The notes under the pieces: generated by a model
The model's database searches: none
What the model saw: only the letters and a program-made list of their open reading frames with translations
Told to the model about the DNA's origin: nothing
Assembly (NCBI RefSeq): GCF_000281955.1
Contig: NZ_AKKF01000207.1
Span: 1-53,131, forward strand
Length of the DNA: 53,131 bases
Reading direction: 5' to 3'
Source of the DNA: Caulobacter sp. AP07
Lineage (GTDB): Bacteria; Pseudomonadota; Alphaproteobacteria; Caulobacterales; Caulobacteraceae
Part shown: positions 9,483 through 17,593 of the stretch, piece after piece
Position numbering within the stretch: the first letter of the stretch is position 1
Layout: each line of letters begins with the position of its first letter
Position numbers and translations under genes: made by a program

Positions 9483-9956
9483 TCAGTCGGAGACGGTCAG
9501 TCGCACAGTCGAACCGTCCTCCAGATCGCGAATCTGGCGATGAAGGTCTCCGGATAGGCCGAAATGCTCCGCCGCCGGAACCGGCTTGAAGTTCTCCGGC
9601 ACGTATTTCCCCTCCGCGAAGATCGGATAGATCGCGTAGGTGAAACACTCTCCAGGCGCGGGACGCTTGCCGTCCGCATGCAGCAAGCCGACGAGTTCGG
9701 GCAGAAACCAGTCGGCGTGACTTTCGCCCATCAACCGCTCGCGAAACTGATCCTGATCAGTCGCCACGACCGTGACCTCTGCGGTTCCCGTATTCAGCCA
9801 AGCCACGCTGTCCGGCCTCTGGATGAAAACGTCGCCCCAGATCGAAAACAGGATCGGCGACCAGTCCTCGCCGAGTAGCCAAGCCCACGATAACCGCAAG
9901 GTTTGCACGGCCTCGTCATCGGGGGTGAAGGTGAGCTCAGACCAACCGATCGCCAT
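9483..9956 (-). CDS. DUF1851 / T6SS immunity Tdi1-like protein
   Basis: A 157-residue soluble protein. Its pattern (LSWAWLLGEDWSPILFS, then WGDVFIQ, a WLNTGTAEV strand, DWFLPELVGLL, PGECFTYAIYPIF and a terminal HRQIRDL with DGSTVRL) matches the DUF1851 family, now also named the C-terminal domain of the type VI immunity protein Tdi1. The start MAIGWSEL is preferred over a longer frame because it follows GGAGGGGCC. No type VI effector or VgrG-type gene is nearby, so an immunity role is only a family label. Its GC content appears somewhat lower than that of rsmA and gmk on either side. Family assignment is fairly firm; function unknown. Confidence 0.75.
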   Translation of the reverse strand: MAIGWSELTFTPDDEAVQTLRLSWAWLLGEDWSPILFSIWGDVFIQRPDSVAWLNTGTAEVTVVATDQDQFRERLMGESHADWFLPELVGLLHADGKRPAPGECFTYAIYPIFAEGKYVPENFKPVPAAEHFGLSGDLHRQIRDLEDGSTVRLTVSD

Positions 9957-9973
9957 GGCCCCTCCCTCGCTCG

Positions 9974-10618
9974 CTAGATCTCTTCCTTCAGCAGATCCTG
10001 CACCAGATCGCCGATCCACGGGTTCCGCGCCCGCTTCTGCCGCTCGGCGTGATAGATGTGGGCTAGGTCCGAATAGGCGCGGTCGAAGTCGTCGTTGAGG
10101 ATCACGTAGTCGAACTGCTCCCAGGCGGCGACCTCGTCCTTGGCGCGGGCCAGGCGCTGGTGGATGACCGCTTCGCTGTCCTGGCTGCGGGCGTGCAGGC
10201 GGCGGCTCATCTCGGCCAGGGACGGCGGCAGGATGTAGACCAGCACGCTGTCGGCGCCGGCCTGCTTGTGGACCTTCATCGCGCCCTGGAAGTCGATGTC
10301 GAACAGCACGCTCTCGCCGCGCTCCAGCGCCTCCATGATCGGCCCGCGCGGGCTGCCATAATGGTTGCCGTAGACCTCGGCGGACTCGAGGAATTCGTCC
10401 TTCAGCTTCATGAGCGCGAATTGCTCCTGGCTGACGAAGTGGTAGTCGCGGCCGTCGTGCTCGCCCGGACGCGGGTCGCGGGTGGTGGCGCTGATCGACA
10501 GGTGCAGGTCGTTGTGGTCGGCCACCAGGCGGCGGGTCAGCGAGGTCTTGCCCACGCCCGAGGGGGCCACCACCATCAGCAGCAGGCCGCGGGTCTTGTG
10601 GGCGGGCTTATTCGACAT
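9974..10618 (-). CDS. gmk: Guanylate kinase
   Basis: A 214-residue cytosolic kinase converting GMP to GDP with ATP. The P-loop APSGVGKTSL lies at residues 18-27, followed by the GMP-binding region STTRDPRPGE (here SATTRDPRPGEHDGRDYHF), the YGNHYGSP motif, FDIDFQGA and a lid with RLARAKDEV. The start codon sits inside the 3' end of the upstream yicC-family gene (11-bp overlap), so the two are co-transcribed and likely translationally coupled. The yicC-gmk pairing is widespread in bacteria. Confidence 0.97.
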   Translation of the reverse strand: MSNKPAHKTRGLLLMVVAPSGVGKTSLTRRLVADHNDLHLSISATTRDPRPGEHDGRDYHFVSQEQFALMKLKDEFLESAEVYGNHYGSPRGPIMEALERGESVLFDIDFQGAMKVHKQAGADSVLVYILPPSLAEMSRRLHARSQDSEAVIHQRLARAKDEVAAWEQFDYVILNDDFDRAYSDLAHIYHAERQKRARNPWIGDLVQDLLKEEI

Positions 10619-11489
10619 TCTGAACCTGTTCCCGGAACTGCTCGATCGTCGCCTTCAGGTCGAGACCGTGGGCGGTCAGCGCGGTCAGCGCCGACTTGCT
10701 GCAAAGGGTGTTGGCCTCGCGCATGAACTCCTGAGACAGGAAATCCAGGCGGCGGCCGGCCGCGACGTCGCCGCCCATCAGGGCCCGCGCGGCGGCCACG
10801 TGGCTGGCCAGGCGGTCGAGTTCCTCGCGGACGTCGGCCTTGACCGCCATGGCGGCGGCTTCCTGCACGATGCGCTCCTGCGAGGCCGCCTCGCCGATCA
10901 GGTCGACCAGCTTGCGCTCATAGCGCTCCTTGAGCACGGCCGGCTGCCCGGCGGCCGCCTGGGCGGCCAGGTCGGTCAGGGTCTCGATGCGGTCCACCGC
11001 GCCGGTCAGGATCGGGGCCAGGGCGGCCCCCTCCTCCAGGCGCGCGACCTTCAGCCCGTCCAGGGCCTGGGCGATGGTCGCGGCCATGGCGGCCTCGACC
11101 TGGGCGCGGTCCTCGGCCTCGTCCTCTTCCTCGCGGACGTCGATGACGCCGCGCAGGGCCAGCAGGCCGTCGAGGCTGGGCTTGGCGACCATACCGGTGG
11201 CCACATAGGGCGACCCGGCCTTCAGATAGCGTTCCAGCACCTCGACATTGATCTGGGTGGTCCCCAGGGCCTCGGCGCGCTTGGCCTGCAGGTTGACGGT
11301 CAGCTGGCCACGCTGGAAACGGGCCTGGGCGCCGTCGCGGGCCGCCTTGTCGAGCCCCTCGAAGCCCGGCGGGCCCCGGAAGCGGGTCTCCAGGTTGCGG
11401 CCGTTGACGCTGCGCGCCTCCACCGCCCACGACCAGGCTCCGTGCGAGCCCTCGACGCGGGCGAAGCCGGTCATGCCTGAAAGCGCCAT
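10608..11489 (-). CDS. YicC/YloC family endoribonuclease
   Basis: A 293-residue protein of the YicC family, whose E. coli and B. subtilis members act as endoribonucleases on small RNAs and mRNAs. It begins MALSGMTGFARVEG, as the family does, with the N-terminal YicC_N domain to about residue 155 and the C-terminal DUF1732 domain, recognisable from RRLDFLSQEFMREANTL and the terminal TALTAHGLDLKATIEQ. A longer open frame upstream is ignored because it overlaps mltG and lacks family similarity. It lies between mltG, one base away, and gmk, which it overlaps. Confidence 0.92.
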   Translation of the reverse strand: MALSGMTGFARVEGSHGAWSWAVEARSVNGRNLETRFRGPPGFEGLDKAARDGAQARFQRGQLTVNLQAKRAEALGTTQINVEVLERYLKAGSPYVATGMVAKPSLDGLLALRGVIDVREEEDEAEDRAQVEAAMAATIAQALDGLKVARLEEGAALAPILTGAVDRIETLTDLAAQAAAGQPAVLKERYERKLVDLIGEAASQERIVQEAAAMAVKADVREELDRLASHVAAARALMGGDVAAGRRLDFLSQEFMREANTLCSKSALTALTAHGLDLKATIEQFREQVQNVE

Positions 11490-11490
11490 C

Positions 11491-12621
11491 CTAACCTCCG
11501 GCCAGCGGGGTCTTGGCCGCGGCGGCTTCGGCGGCCTTGGAACGCTCGACCTGGCGCCACTTGGCGACATTGCGCTCGTGTTCCTCGTAGGTCGAGGCGA
11601 AGACGTGGCCGCCGGTGCCGTCGGCGACGAAATAGAGCTCGTTGGTCTTGGGCGGATCCAGCACGGCGGCCAGGGCGGCGCGCCCCGGATTGGCGATCGG
11701 GGTCGGCGGCAAGCCGTCGATCAGATAGGTGTTGTAGGGCGTCTGGCGCTGCAGCTCCGACAGCAGGATGCCCCGGCCCAACGGACGGCCACGGGTCAGG
11801 CCGTAGATGATGGTCGGGTCGCTGCCCAGCCGGATGCCGCTGCGCAGGCGGTTGATGAACACCGCCGCCACGCGGGGACGCTCGCTGGCCAGGGCGGTTT
11901 CCTTCTCGACGATCGAGGCCATGGTCACGGCCTGGTCCTTGGTCGCGAACGGCAGGCCCGGCTGGCGCTTGGCCCACAGCGCGTCGAGCAGTTCGTCGCG
12001 GTCGTCCATCATCCGCTGCAACACCGCCCCACGGTCCTCGCCGCGCTGGACCTGGTAGGTCTCGGGCAGGATCGAGCCCTCCGGCGGGGTCGGCACGGTG
12101 CCGGTCAGCACCGGCGAGCGCATCAGGATGTCGACCACCATGTCGGAGGTCAGGCCCTCGGCGATCGTCACCTGGTGGCGGACGATCTTGCCGTCGCGGA
12201 TCTTGCCCAGCACCTGGCGCAGCGAGGCGCGCGAGGGAAACTCGTACTCGCCGGCCTTCAGCTTGCGCGCCGCCCCGGTGGTCTGGGCGGCAGTCAGGAA
12301 GATCGAGGACGAGCGGATCACCCCGGCCTGTTCCAGGCTGGAGGCGATCTCCGGCAGGCTGGCCCCGCGCCGCAGCACGACGTTGGTGACGTCGCCCGAC
12401 CGCGCGTCCGGACCTGGCCCCTGATAGACCCACAGCCCCCCCAGCACCGCCAGCATGGCGACGAGGCCGAGGATGGTCAGCCCTCCCGCGCCCATGGCGA
12501 CCAGCCGACGGCCGATCGAGGCGGACTCGCGCCGCCGGGTCCCCGTCTTGCGGGGAGCCTGGCGCGGCGCGGGCGCCTTGCGGGGCGGCGTCCTCTTGGC
12601 GGGAGAGGGTTTGCGGCTCAC
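11491..12621 (-). CDS. mltG: Endolytic murein transglycosylase MltG
   Basis: A 376-residue inner-membrane lytic transglycosylase that cuts nascent peptidoglycan strands and sets glycan length. A proline- and arginine-rich cytosolic tail (residues 1-40) precedes one transmembrane helix (about 41-68); the periplasmic part has a LysM-like stretch and then the YceG fold. The catalytic glutamate is in SIVEKETA, and GSDPTIIYGL, PYNTYLIDGLPPTPI and NELYFVADGTGGHVF are family hallmarks. It overlaps the fabF stop by four bases (ATGA). The fabF-mltG junction is a conserved alphaproteobacterial arrangement. Confidence 0.95.
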   Translation of the reverse strand: MSRKPSPAKRTPPRKAPAPRQAPRKTGTRRRESASIGRRLVAMGAGGLTILGLVAMLAVLGGLWVYQGPGPDARSGDVTNVVLRRGASLPEIASSLEQAGVIRSSSIFLTAAQTTGAARKLKAGEYEFPSRASLRQVLGKIRDGKIVRHQVTIAEGLTSDMVVDILMRSPVLTGTVPTPPEGSILPETYQVQRGEDRGAVLQRMMDDRDELLDALWAKRQPGLPFATKDQAVTMASIVEKETALASERPRVAAVFINRLRSGIRLGSDPTIIYGLTRGRPLGRGILLSELQRQTPYNTYLIDGLPPTPIANPGRAALAAVLDPPKTNELYFVADGTGGHVFASTYEEHERNVAKWRQVERSKAAEAAAAKTPLAGG

Positions 12622-13898
12622 GAGACTTTGCGGAACACGACGGAGGCGTTGGTGCCGCCGAAGCCGAAGCTGTTGGACACCGCCACGTCGATCTTCATCG
12701 GCACGGCCTTGTTGGGCGCCAGGTTCATCGCGACCTCGACGTCGGGATTGTCGAGGTTGATGGTCGGCGGCGCGATCTGGTCGCGGATGGCCAGGATCGA
12801 GAAGATGCCCTCGATGGCCCCGGCCGCGCCCAGCAGGTGGCCGGTCATCGACTTGGTCGACGACATCACCACGTTCTTGGCGTGGTCGCCCAGCAGGCGC
12901 TCGACGGCCTTGGCCTCGATGCCGTCGGCCATGGTCGAGGTGCCGTGGGCGTTGACGTAGTCGATATCGGCCGGGGTGATGCCCGCGTCCTTGATCGCCG
13001 CCGACAGGGCCCGGAAGCCGCCGTCGCCGTCCTCGGAGGGCGCGGTGATGTGATAGGCGTCGCCCGACAGGCCGTAGCCGATCACCTCGGCGTAGATCTT
13101 GGCCCCGCGCGCCTTGGCGTGCTCGTACTCTTCCAGGACAAGAGCGCCGGCGCCCTCGCCCATCACGAAGCCGTCGCGGTCCTTGTCATAGGGACGCGAG
13201 GCCTTTTCCGGGGTGTCGTTGAAGTCGGTGGAGACGGCGCGGCAGGCGATGAAGCCGGCGATGCCGACCTTGCAGACGGCCGCCTCGGCCCCGCCGGCCA
13301 CCATCACGTCGGCGTCGCCGTACTTGATCAGCCGGCAGGCGTCGCCGATGGCGTGAGCCCCGGTGGCGCAGGCGGTGACCACGGCGTGGTTGGGGCCCTT
13401 GAAGCCGTAGCGGATCGAGACCTGGCCCGAGATCAGGTTGATCAGGGCCGAGGAGATGAAGAACGGGCTGACTCGGCGCGGGCCCTTGGCTTCCAGTTCC
13501 AGGGCGGTGTCGGCGATGGTCGACAGGCCGCCGATGCCCGAACCGAGAATCACCCCGGTGCGATAGCGGTCTTCCTCGGTTTCCGGGACCCAGCCCGAAT
13601 CCTTCACGGCCTCGTCGGCGGCGGCGATGCCGTACAGGATGAAGTCGTCGACGCGCTTCTGGTCGCGCGGGCTCATGGTCAGGTCGGGATCGAACGCGCC
13701 CTCGACGTCGGGCCCGCCGCCGCCGCGTCCGTCGACCCGCGGCACTTCGCAGGCCACCTTGCAGGCGTAATCGGTCGGATCGAAGGCCGAGATCGTGTTG
13801 GCGCCGGACTTGCCGGCCAGGATGTTCTTCCAGGTGACATCGACGCCCTGACCCAGGGGGGTCAGAAGGCCTAGTCCGGTGACGACGACTCTACGCAT
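12618..13898 (-). CDS. fabF: 3-oxoacyl-ACP synthase II
   Basis: A 426-residue condensing enzyme that elongates acyl-ACP with malonyl-ACP. The catalytic Cys is residue 177 in VVTACATGAH; the two histidines lie in NAHGTSTMADG and KSMTGHLLGAAG. The N-terminus RRVVVTGLGLLTPLG and the C-terminal NSFGFGGTNAS are typical of KASII. A glycine-rich insert (RGGGGPD, about residues 58-64) is slightly unusual. It follows acpP with a 171-bp gap that holds a strong intrinsic terminator, so it may be driven partly by read-through or by its own promoter. Confidence 0.96.
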   Translation of the reverse strand: MRRVVVTGLGLLTPLGQGVDVTWKNILAGKSGANTISAFDPTDYACKVACEVPRVDGRGGGGPDVEGAFDPDLTMSPRDQKRVDDFILYGIAAADEAVKDSGWVPETEEDRYRTGVILGSGIGGLSTIADTALELEAKGPRRVSPFFISSALINLISGQVSIRYGFKGPNHAVVTACATGAHAIGDACRLIKYGDADVMVAGGAEAAVCKVGIAGFIACRAVSTDFNDTPEKASRPYDKDRDGFVMGEGAGALVLEEYEHAKARGAKIYAEVIGYGLSGDAYHITAPSEDGDGGFRALSAAIKDAGITPADIDYVNAHGTSTMADGIEAKAVERLLGDHAKNVVMSSTKSMTGHLLGAAGAIEGIFSILAIRDQIAPPTINLDNPDVEVAMNLAPNKAVPMKIDVAVSNSFGFGGTNASVVFRKVS

Positions 13899-13985
13899 GG
13901 ATCACTCCCAACCTTCGTATCGCGGACATATGGGGATACTGGACGAATCCGGAGCTCCCCGATGCCGCGAATCTCGGCCACATAC

Positions 13986-14033
13986 GAAAACCGCCGCGCG
14001 CACGATGGCAAGAGCCCGTGCGACGCGGCGGTT
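13986..14033 (-). terminator. Intrinsic terminator after acpP
   Basis: Read on the minus strand, a long stem is formed by the arms at 14018-14033 and 13989-14003 (AACCGCCGCG with a one-base bulge, then CGCAC), followed by TTTTC. It lies in the acpP-fabF gap, 36 bp beyond the acpP stop. It fits a terminator or attenuator that lets acpP be expressed much more strongly than fabF. Confidence 0.7.
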
Positions 14034-14069
14034 GATAGTCCTGTTCGCGACTCTTGCGAACCCGACGCC

Positions 14070-14309
14070 TTAGGCGCCGGTCTTTTCCGTGATGAACTTC
14101 ACGGCGTCGCCGACCGTCTGAATGTGCTCAGCGGCGTCGTCCGGAATTTCGATGTCGAATTCTTCTTCGAAAGCCATCACCAGCTCGACGTTGTCGAGGC
14201 TGTCGGCGCCCAGGTCGTCGATGAAGCTGGCCTTCTCGGTGACCTTTTCCGGGTCGGCATCCAGGTGCTCGATGACGATCTTGCGCACGCGCTCGAGAAT
14301 GTCGGACAT
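14070..14309 (-). CDS. acpP: Acyl carrier protein
   Basis: A 79-residue acidic four-helix carrier that holds growing acyl chains on a 4'-phosphopantetheine arm. The attachment Ser is residue 37 in [11 protein letters not shown], the universal ACP motif. The start [10 protein letters not shown] follows GAGGGAC; an in-frame extension upstream is rejected because the family begins here. It lies between fabG and fabF in the fabD-fabG-acpP-fabF cluster, with a 188-bp gap to fabG that could hold its own promoter. Confidence 0.97.
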   Translation of the reverse strand: MSDILERVRKIVIEHLDADPEKVTEKASFIDDLGADSLDNVELVMAFEEEFDIEIPDDAAEHIQTVGDAVKFITEKTGA

Positions 14310-14497
14310 TCTGTTAGTCCCTCGTTTTGAATCTTGCAGTTCCGCGGGCGGTTTCGGCGAACCTGCGCCCCCCACGGGAATTGTCGGGCCACCGCCTATC
14401 ACGTTCCTTTTCGGGTGACTAGCGGCTGTACTCTTTAGAAATCAGGGCTTTTGCCTTTCCAAGCAGAAAGGCGGCGAGCCCAGGAAAAGCTGGGCCG

Positions 14498-15238
14498 TCA
14501 GATCATGGCCATGCCGCCGTTGACGTGCAAGGTCTGACCCGTGACGTAGCCGCCCTGGTCGCTGGCCAGGTAGACGCACGCCGCGGCGATATCGCTGCCC
14601 TCGCCCAGCCGGCCGGCGGGGATGGTCGCCAGGATGCCGGCCTTCTGCTGCTCGTTGAGGGCGTCGGTCATCGGGCTGGCGATGAAGCCGGGGGCCACGC
14701 AATTGACCGTGACGTTGCGGCTGGCCAGTTCCTGGGCCAGGGCCTTGGAAAAGCCGATCATGCCGGCCTTGGAGGCGGCGTAGTTGGTCTGGCCGGGATT
14801 GCCGGTGACGCCGACGATCGAGGTGATGCCGATGATCCGGCCCGAGCGGCGCTTCATCATGCCCTTGGCGGCGGCCCGCGACAGGCGGAAATAGCCTTCC
14901 AGGTTGACCTTGATCACGGTCTCCCAGTCCTCGTCCTTCATGCGGACGATCAGGCCGTCGCGGGTGATGCCGGCGTTGGCGATCACGATGTCGAGCGGCG
15001 CGCCGGCGGCCTCCTCGGCCTTGGCGACTAGGCCGTCGACCTGGGCGGCGTCCGACAGATTCGCGGCCACGAACGAGACACGCTCGCCAAATTGCGCGGC
15101 CAGCTCGGCCAGGGCCGATTCGCGGGTGCCGGAGAGCACGACATGGGCACCCTGGCCGTGCAGCGCCTTGGCGATGGCCCCGCCGATGCCGCCCGTGGCG
15201 CCGGTGACGAGGGCGGTCTTGCCGGTGAGATCGAACAT
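14498..15238 (-). CDS. fabG: 3-oxoacyl-ACP reductase FabG
   Basis: A 246-residue NADPH-dependent SDR that reduces 3-oxoacyl-ACP. It has the TGATGGIG nucleotide motif at residues 13-20, NAGITRD, the catalytic ITSIVGVTGNPGQTNYAASK (Ser-Tyr-Lys) and the C-terminal VTGQTLHVNGGMAMI diagnostic for FabG. It is 89 bp downstream of fabD and upstream of acpP. Two stem-loops lie just after its stop (arms 14478-14483/14490-14495 and 14453-14459/14466-14472), with no T-run, so they are more likely mRNA 3'-end structures than efficient terminators. Confidence 0.96.
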   Translation of the reverse strand: MFDLTGKTALVTGATGGIGGAIAKALHGQGAHVVLSGTRESALAELAAQFGERVSFVAANLSDAAQVDGLVAKAEEAAGAPLDIVIANAGITRDGLIVRMKDEDWETVIKVNLEGYFRLSRAAAKGMMKRRSGRIIGITSIVGVTGNPGQTNYAASKAGMIGFSKALAQELASRNVTVNCVAPGFIASPMTDALNEQQKAGILATIPAGRLGEGSDIAAACVYLASDQGGYVTGQTLHVNGGMAMI

Positions 15239-15292
15239 TTTTGCAGGTCCCTTCTCCGCCCGTTCCGGAGCCGGAAGTCGAGGCGGCGATTC

Positions 15293-15326
15293 AGCTTGGG
15301 TCCCGGCCTTCGCCGGGATGAGCGGG
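15293..15326. repeat. REP-like half palindrome, copy C
   Basis: The sequence GCTTGGGTC followed by a hairpin (TCCCGGC, loop CTTC, GCCGGGA at 15301-15318) and then TGAGCG. It matches the right half of two full elements found near 32.9 kb and 34.0 kb (GCTTGGGTC, hairpin, GATGACG). It sits in the fabD-fabG gap, ending two bases before the fabD stop codon. Confidence 0.6.
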
Positions 15327-15327
15327 T

Positions 15328-16272
15328 TTAAACGGTCTTGGCGAAGGCTTCGAGGTCGGCCGGGCTGTTCAGCGGAACGGCTTCGGCGTCCGGGGCGATC
15401 CGCTTGGCCATGCCCGACAGCACCTTGCCGGCCCCGGCTTCGGCGAAGCGGGTCACGCCGCCTTCGGCCGCCAGCCAGGTCATGCTCTCGCGCCAGCGCA
15501 CGCGGCCGGTGACCTGTTCGACCAGCAGCCTGCGGATGACATCGGGGTCGTGGACCGGCGAAGCGGTGACATTGGCCACCAGCGGGGCGCGCGGGGCGAT
15601 GATGGTGGTGCGGGCCAGGGCCTCCTCCATCTCGTCGGCGGCCGGTTGCATCAGCGGGCAGTGGAACGGGGCCGAGACGTTCAGCGGGATGGCCCGCGCG
15701 CCCAGTTCCTTGGCCCTCTCGATGGCCTTGTCGACGGCGGCCTTGTCGCCGGAGATCACCACGTTGCCGTTGTTGTTGTCATTGGCCACGACGCAGACCC
15801 CGACCTCCGAACCGGCCGCGGCGGCGGCCTCGGCCAGGGCCAGGTCGGTCTTCGGGCCGATCAGCGAGGCCATCGCGCCCTCGCCCACCGGCACGGCGCG
15901 CTGCATGGCCTGGCCGCGCAGCTTCAGCAGGCGGGCGGTGTCGGCCAGGGTGATCGCGCCGGCGGCGGCCAGGGCGCTGTATTCGCCCAGCGAGTGGCCG
16001 GCCACGAAGGCCGCGCGGTCGATCCCGACGCCGAATTCCTTTTCTAAGGTCCGCGACACCGCCAGGCTGACGGCCATCAAGGCCGGCTGGGCGTTCTCGG
16101 TCAGGGTCAGGTCGCCCTCGGGCCCCTCGACCATCAGCTTGAACAGCTTCTGGCCCAGGGCGTCGTCGACCTCCTGGAAGACCTCGCGGGCCGCGGCGAA
16201 GGCCTGGGCGAGATCGGCGCCCATGCCGACCGTCTGGCTGCCCTGGCCCGGGAAAATGAAAGCGATGCTCAT
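15328..16272 (-). CDS. fabD: Malonyl-CoA:ACP transacylase FabD
   Basis: A 314-residue enzyme that loads malonyl groups onto ACP for fatty-acid elongation. The N-terminus has FPGQGSQTVGMG; the nucleophilic Ser is residue 94 in GHSLGEYSA; NVSAPFHCPLM carries the catalytic His. It is the first gene of the minus-strand fabD-fabG-acpP-fabF-mltG-yicC-gmk series. The start ATG is the one just before an IAFIFPG beginning, typical of the family. Confidence 0.96.
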   Translation of the reverse strand: MSIAFIFPGQGSQTVGMGADLAQAFAAAREVFQEVDDALGQKLFKLMVEGPEGDLTLTENAQPALMAVSLAVSRTLEKEFGVGIDRAAFVAGHSLGEYSALAAAGAITLADTARLLKLRGQAMQRAVPVGEGAMASLIGPKTDLALAEAAAAAGSEVGVCVVANDNNNGNVVISGDKAAVDKAIERAKELGARAIPLNVSAPFHCPLMQPAADEMEEALARTTIIAPRAPLVANVTASPVHDPDVIRRLLVEQVTGRVRWRESMTWLAAEGGVTRFAEAGAGKVLSGMAKRIAPDAEAVPLNSPADLEAFAKTV

Positions 16273-16348
16273 GAAGCTCGCGCCTCTTTCTATAGATTCA
16301 GGCGCGGAGGGTTAGGCCATCGAACGCGGGGCGGCAAGTCAGCCGAGG

Positions 16349-16828
16349 TCAGCCCAGCCAGGGCCCGCCCGGCGGACCCCAGCCCCAGACCGGCATCGGC
16401 GGGTCGTCGGTCGGCGCGGTCACGCCCTCGGCCGAGTTGATCACCGCCAGCCGCGTGCCCCACTCCAGATAGCCTACGAAGGCGGCGCGGAACTCCGGAT
16501 CGGCGGGCAGGCCGACCGCGTCGGCGGTGTCGAGCATCAGCGCCACCCAGGCCCGGCGCTGGGCCTCGGTCAGGTGACGGCCCAGATGGTGGCCGATCAT
16601 CGCGGCGTGGCCGCCGCCGGCCTGGGTGTAGGCCTTGGGACCGCCGAACACCTCGGTGACAAAGGCCGCCACGTGCTCGGCGTGCCGGGGGTTCATGCCG
16701 GCGAACACCGGGGCCAGGACCGGATCGTTCGGCACGGCCGCGTAGAAGGCCTCGAACAGCGCCCTGAACCGTTCCGGCCCGCCCGCCCAGGCCGCCAGGG
16801 TGGGAACTTCCGTCTCGCCAAGCGCCAT
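16349..16828 (-). CDS. Group II truncated haemoglobin
   Basis: A 159-residue haem protein of the group II (trHbO) class, likely binding O2, NO or peroxide. The two-over-two globin pattern is visible: FRALFEAFYAAVPNDP (B helix and start of the CD region), LAPVFAGMNPRHAEHVAAFVTEVFGGP (E helix region), GHHLGRHLTEAQRRAW (proximal His region) and VALMLDTADAVGL. The C-terminal tail is rich in Pro, Gly and Trp (MPVWGWGPPGGPW), as in several alphaproteobacterial group II members. It is divergent from a periplasmic peroxiredoxin with a 129-bp shared upstream region, which may link both to oxidative or nitrosative stress, though no operator was identified. Confidence 0.85.
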   Translation of the reverse strand: MALGETEVPTLAAWAGGPERFRALFEAFYAAVPNDPVLAPVFAGMNPRHAEHVAAFVTEVFGGPKAYTQAGGGHAAMIGHHLGRHLTEAQRRAWVALMLDTADAVGLPADPEFRAAFVGYLEWGTRLAVINSAEGVTAPTDDPPMPVWGWGPPGGPWLG

Positions 16829-16957
16829 CGAGCGCCTCCCCTCGTCGTTCTTGTGGTCGCCACAGACCTAGCGACGCAGGATGCCGTTTGGAAGGCGGGA
16901 GAATGGGGTTATTCAAGCGGAGCGGCGCGGCCGCGCCTCTTCCGCTGGAGTCTTCGC

Positions 16958-17503
16958 ATGCAACGCCTGCTTACCGGTCTCGCCCCCACGCTCGCCCTGT
17001 GCGCGGCCCTGGTCGCCGCCTCCCCCGCCTTGGCCGCCCTCAAGGTCGGCGACAAGGCCCCCGATTTCACCGCCCCCGCCGCCCTGGCCGGCAAGGACTT
17101 CAACTTCACCCTGTCCAAGGCGCTGAAGAAGGGTCCCGTGGTGCTCTACTTCTTCCCGGCCGCCTATACCTCGGGCTGCACGGCCGAGGCCCACGAGTTC
17201 GCCGAGGCGACGCCCGAGTTCGAGAAGCTGGGCGCCACGGTGATCGGCGTCACCGCCGGCAACGCCGACAAGATCAAGGACTTCTCCAAGGAGCATTGCC
17301 GCGACAAGTTCGCGGTGGCCGCCGCCCCGGCCGGCCTGGTCAAGACCTATGACGTCGCCCTGCCGATGCCGGGCGGCTGGTCCAACCGCACCTCCTACGT
17401 GATCGCGCCCAACGGCAAGATCCTGCTGGCCTACACCGACAGCAATTTCGCCGGCCACGTCGGCAAGACGATGGACGCGGTGAAGGCCTACAAGGCCAAG
17501 TAG
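16958..17503 (+). CDS. Periplasmic peroxiredoxin (PrxQ/BCP-like)
   Basis: A 181-residue AhpC/TSA-fold peroxidase with a Sec signal peptide cleaved near SPALAALK, so it should act in the periplasm. The peroxidatic Cys is residue 74 in PAAYTSGCTAEAHEF, the P-x-x-x-T-x-x-C site; a second Cys at 114 (KEHCRDKF) is placed like the resolving Cys of PrxQ enzymes with the alpha-3 type of disulfide. PNGKILLAY is the usual C-terminal strand. The start follows TGGAG with eight bases of spacing. A weak stem-loop without a T-run lies downstream (17543-17580). Confidence 0.88.
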   Translation: MQRLLTGLAPTLALCAALVAASPALAALKVGDKAPDFTAPAALAGKDFNFTLSKALKKGPVVLYFFPAAYTSGCTAEAHEFAEATPEFEKLGATVIGVTAGNADKIKDFSKEHCRDKFAVAAAPAGLVKTYDVALPMPGGWSNRTSYVIAPNGKILLAYTDSNFAGHVGKTMDAVKAYKAK

Positions 17504-17593
17504 AGGGACCGAAACGGATTTCGGCCAACCTCTTTCGAAATCGGCGCGCGACGGGGGCTTCGGCCGGGCCGTCGCGCGCCTAGGATCGCGGCC

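Noticed and set aside
14453..14495. Two hairpins after fabG considered as terminator
   Set aside because: On the minus strand the second stem is followed by AAAAG rather than Ts.
17543..17580. Strong stem-loop between peroxiredoxin and AraC genes taken as terminator
   Set aside because: The stem GGCGCGCGAC/GTCGCGCGCC is followed by no T-run, so termination is not supported.
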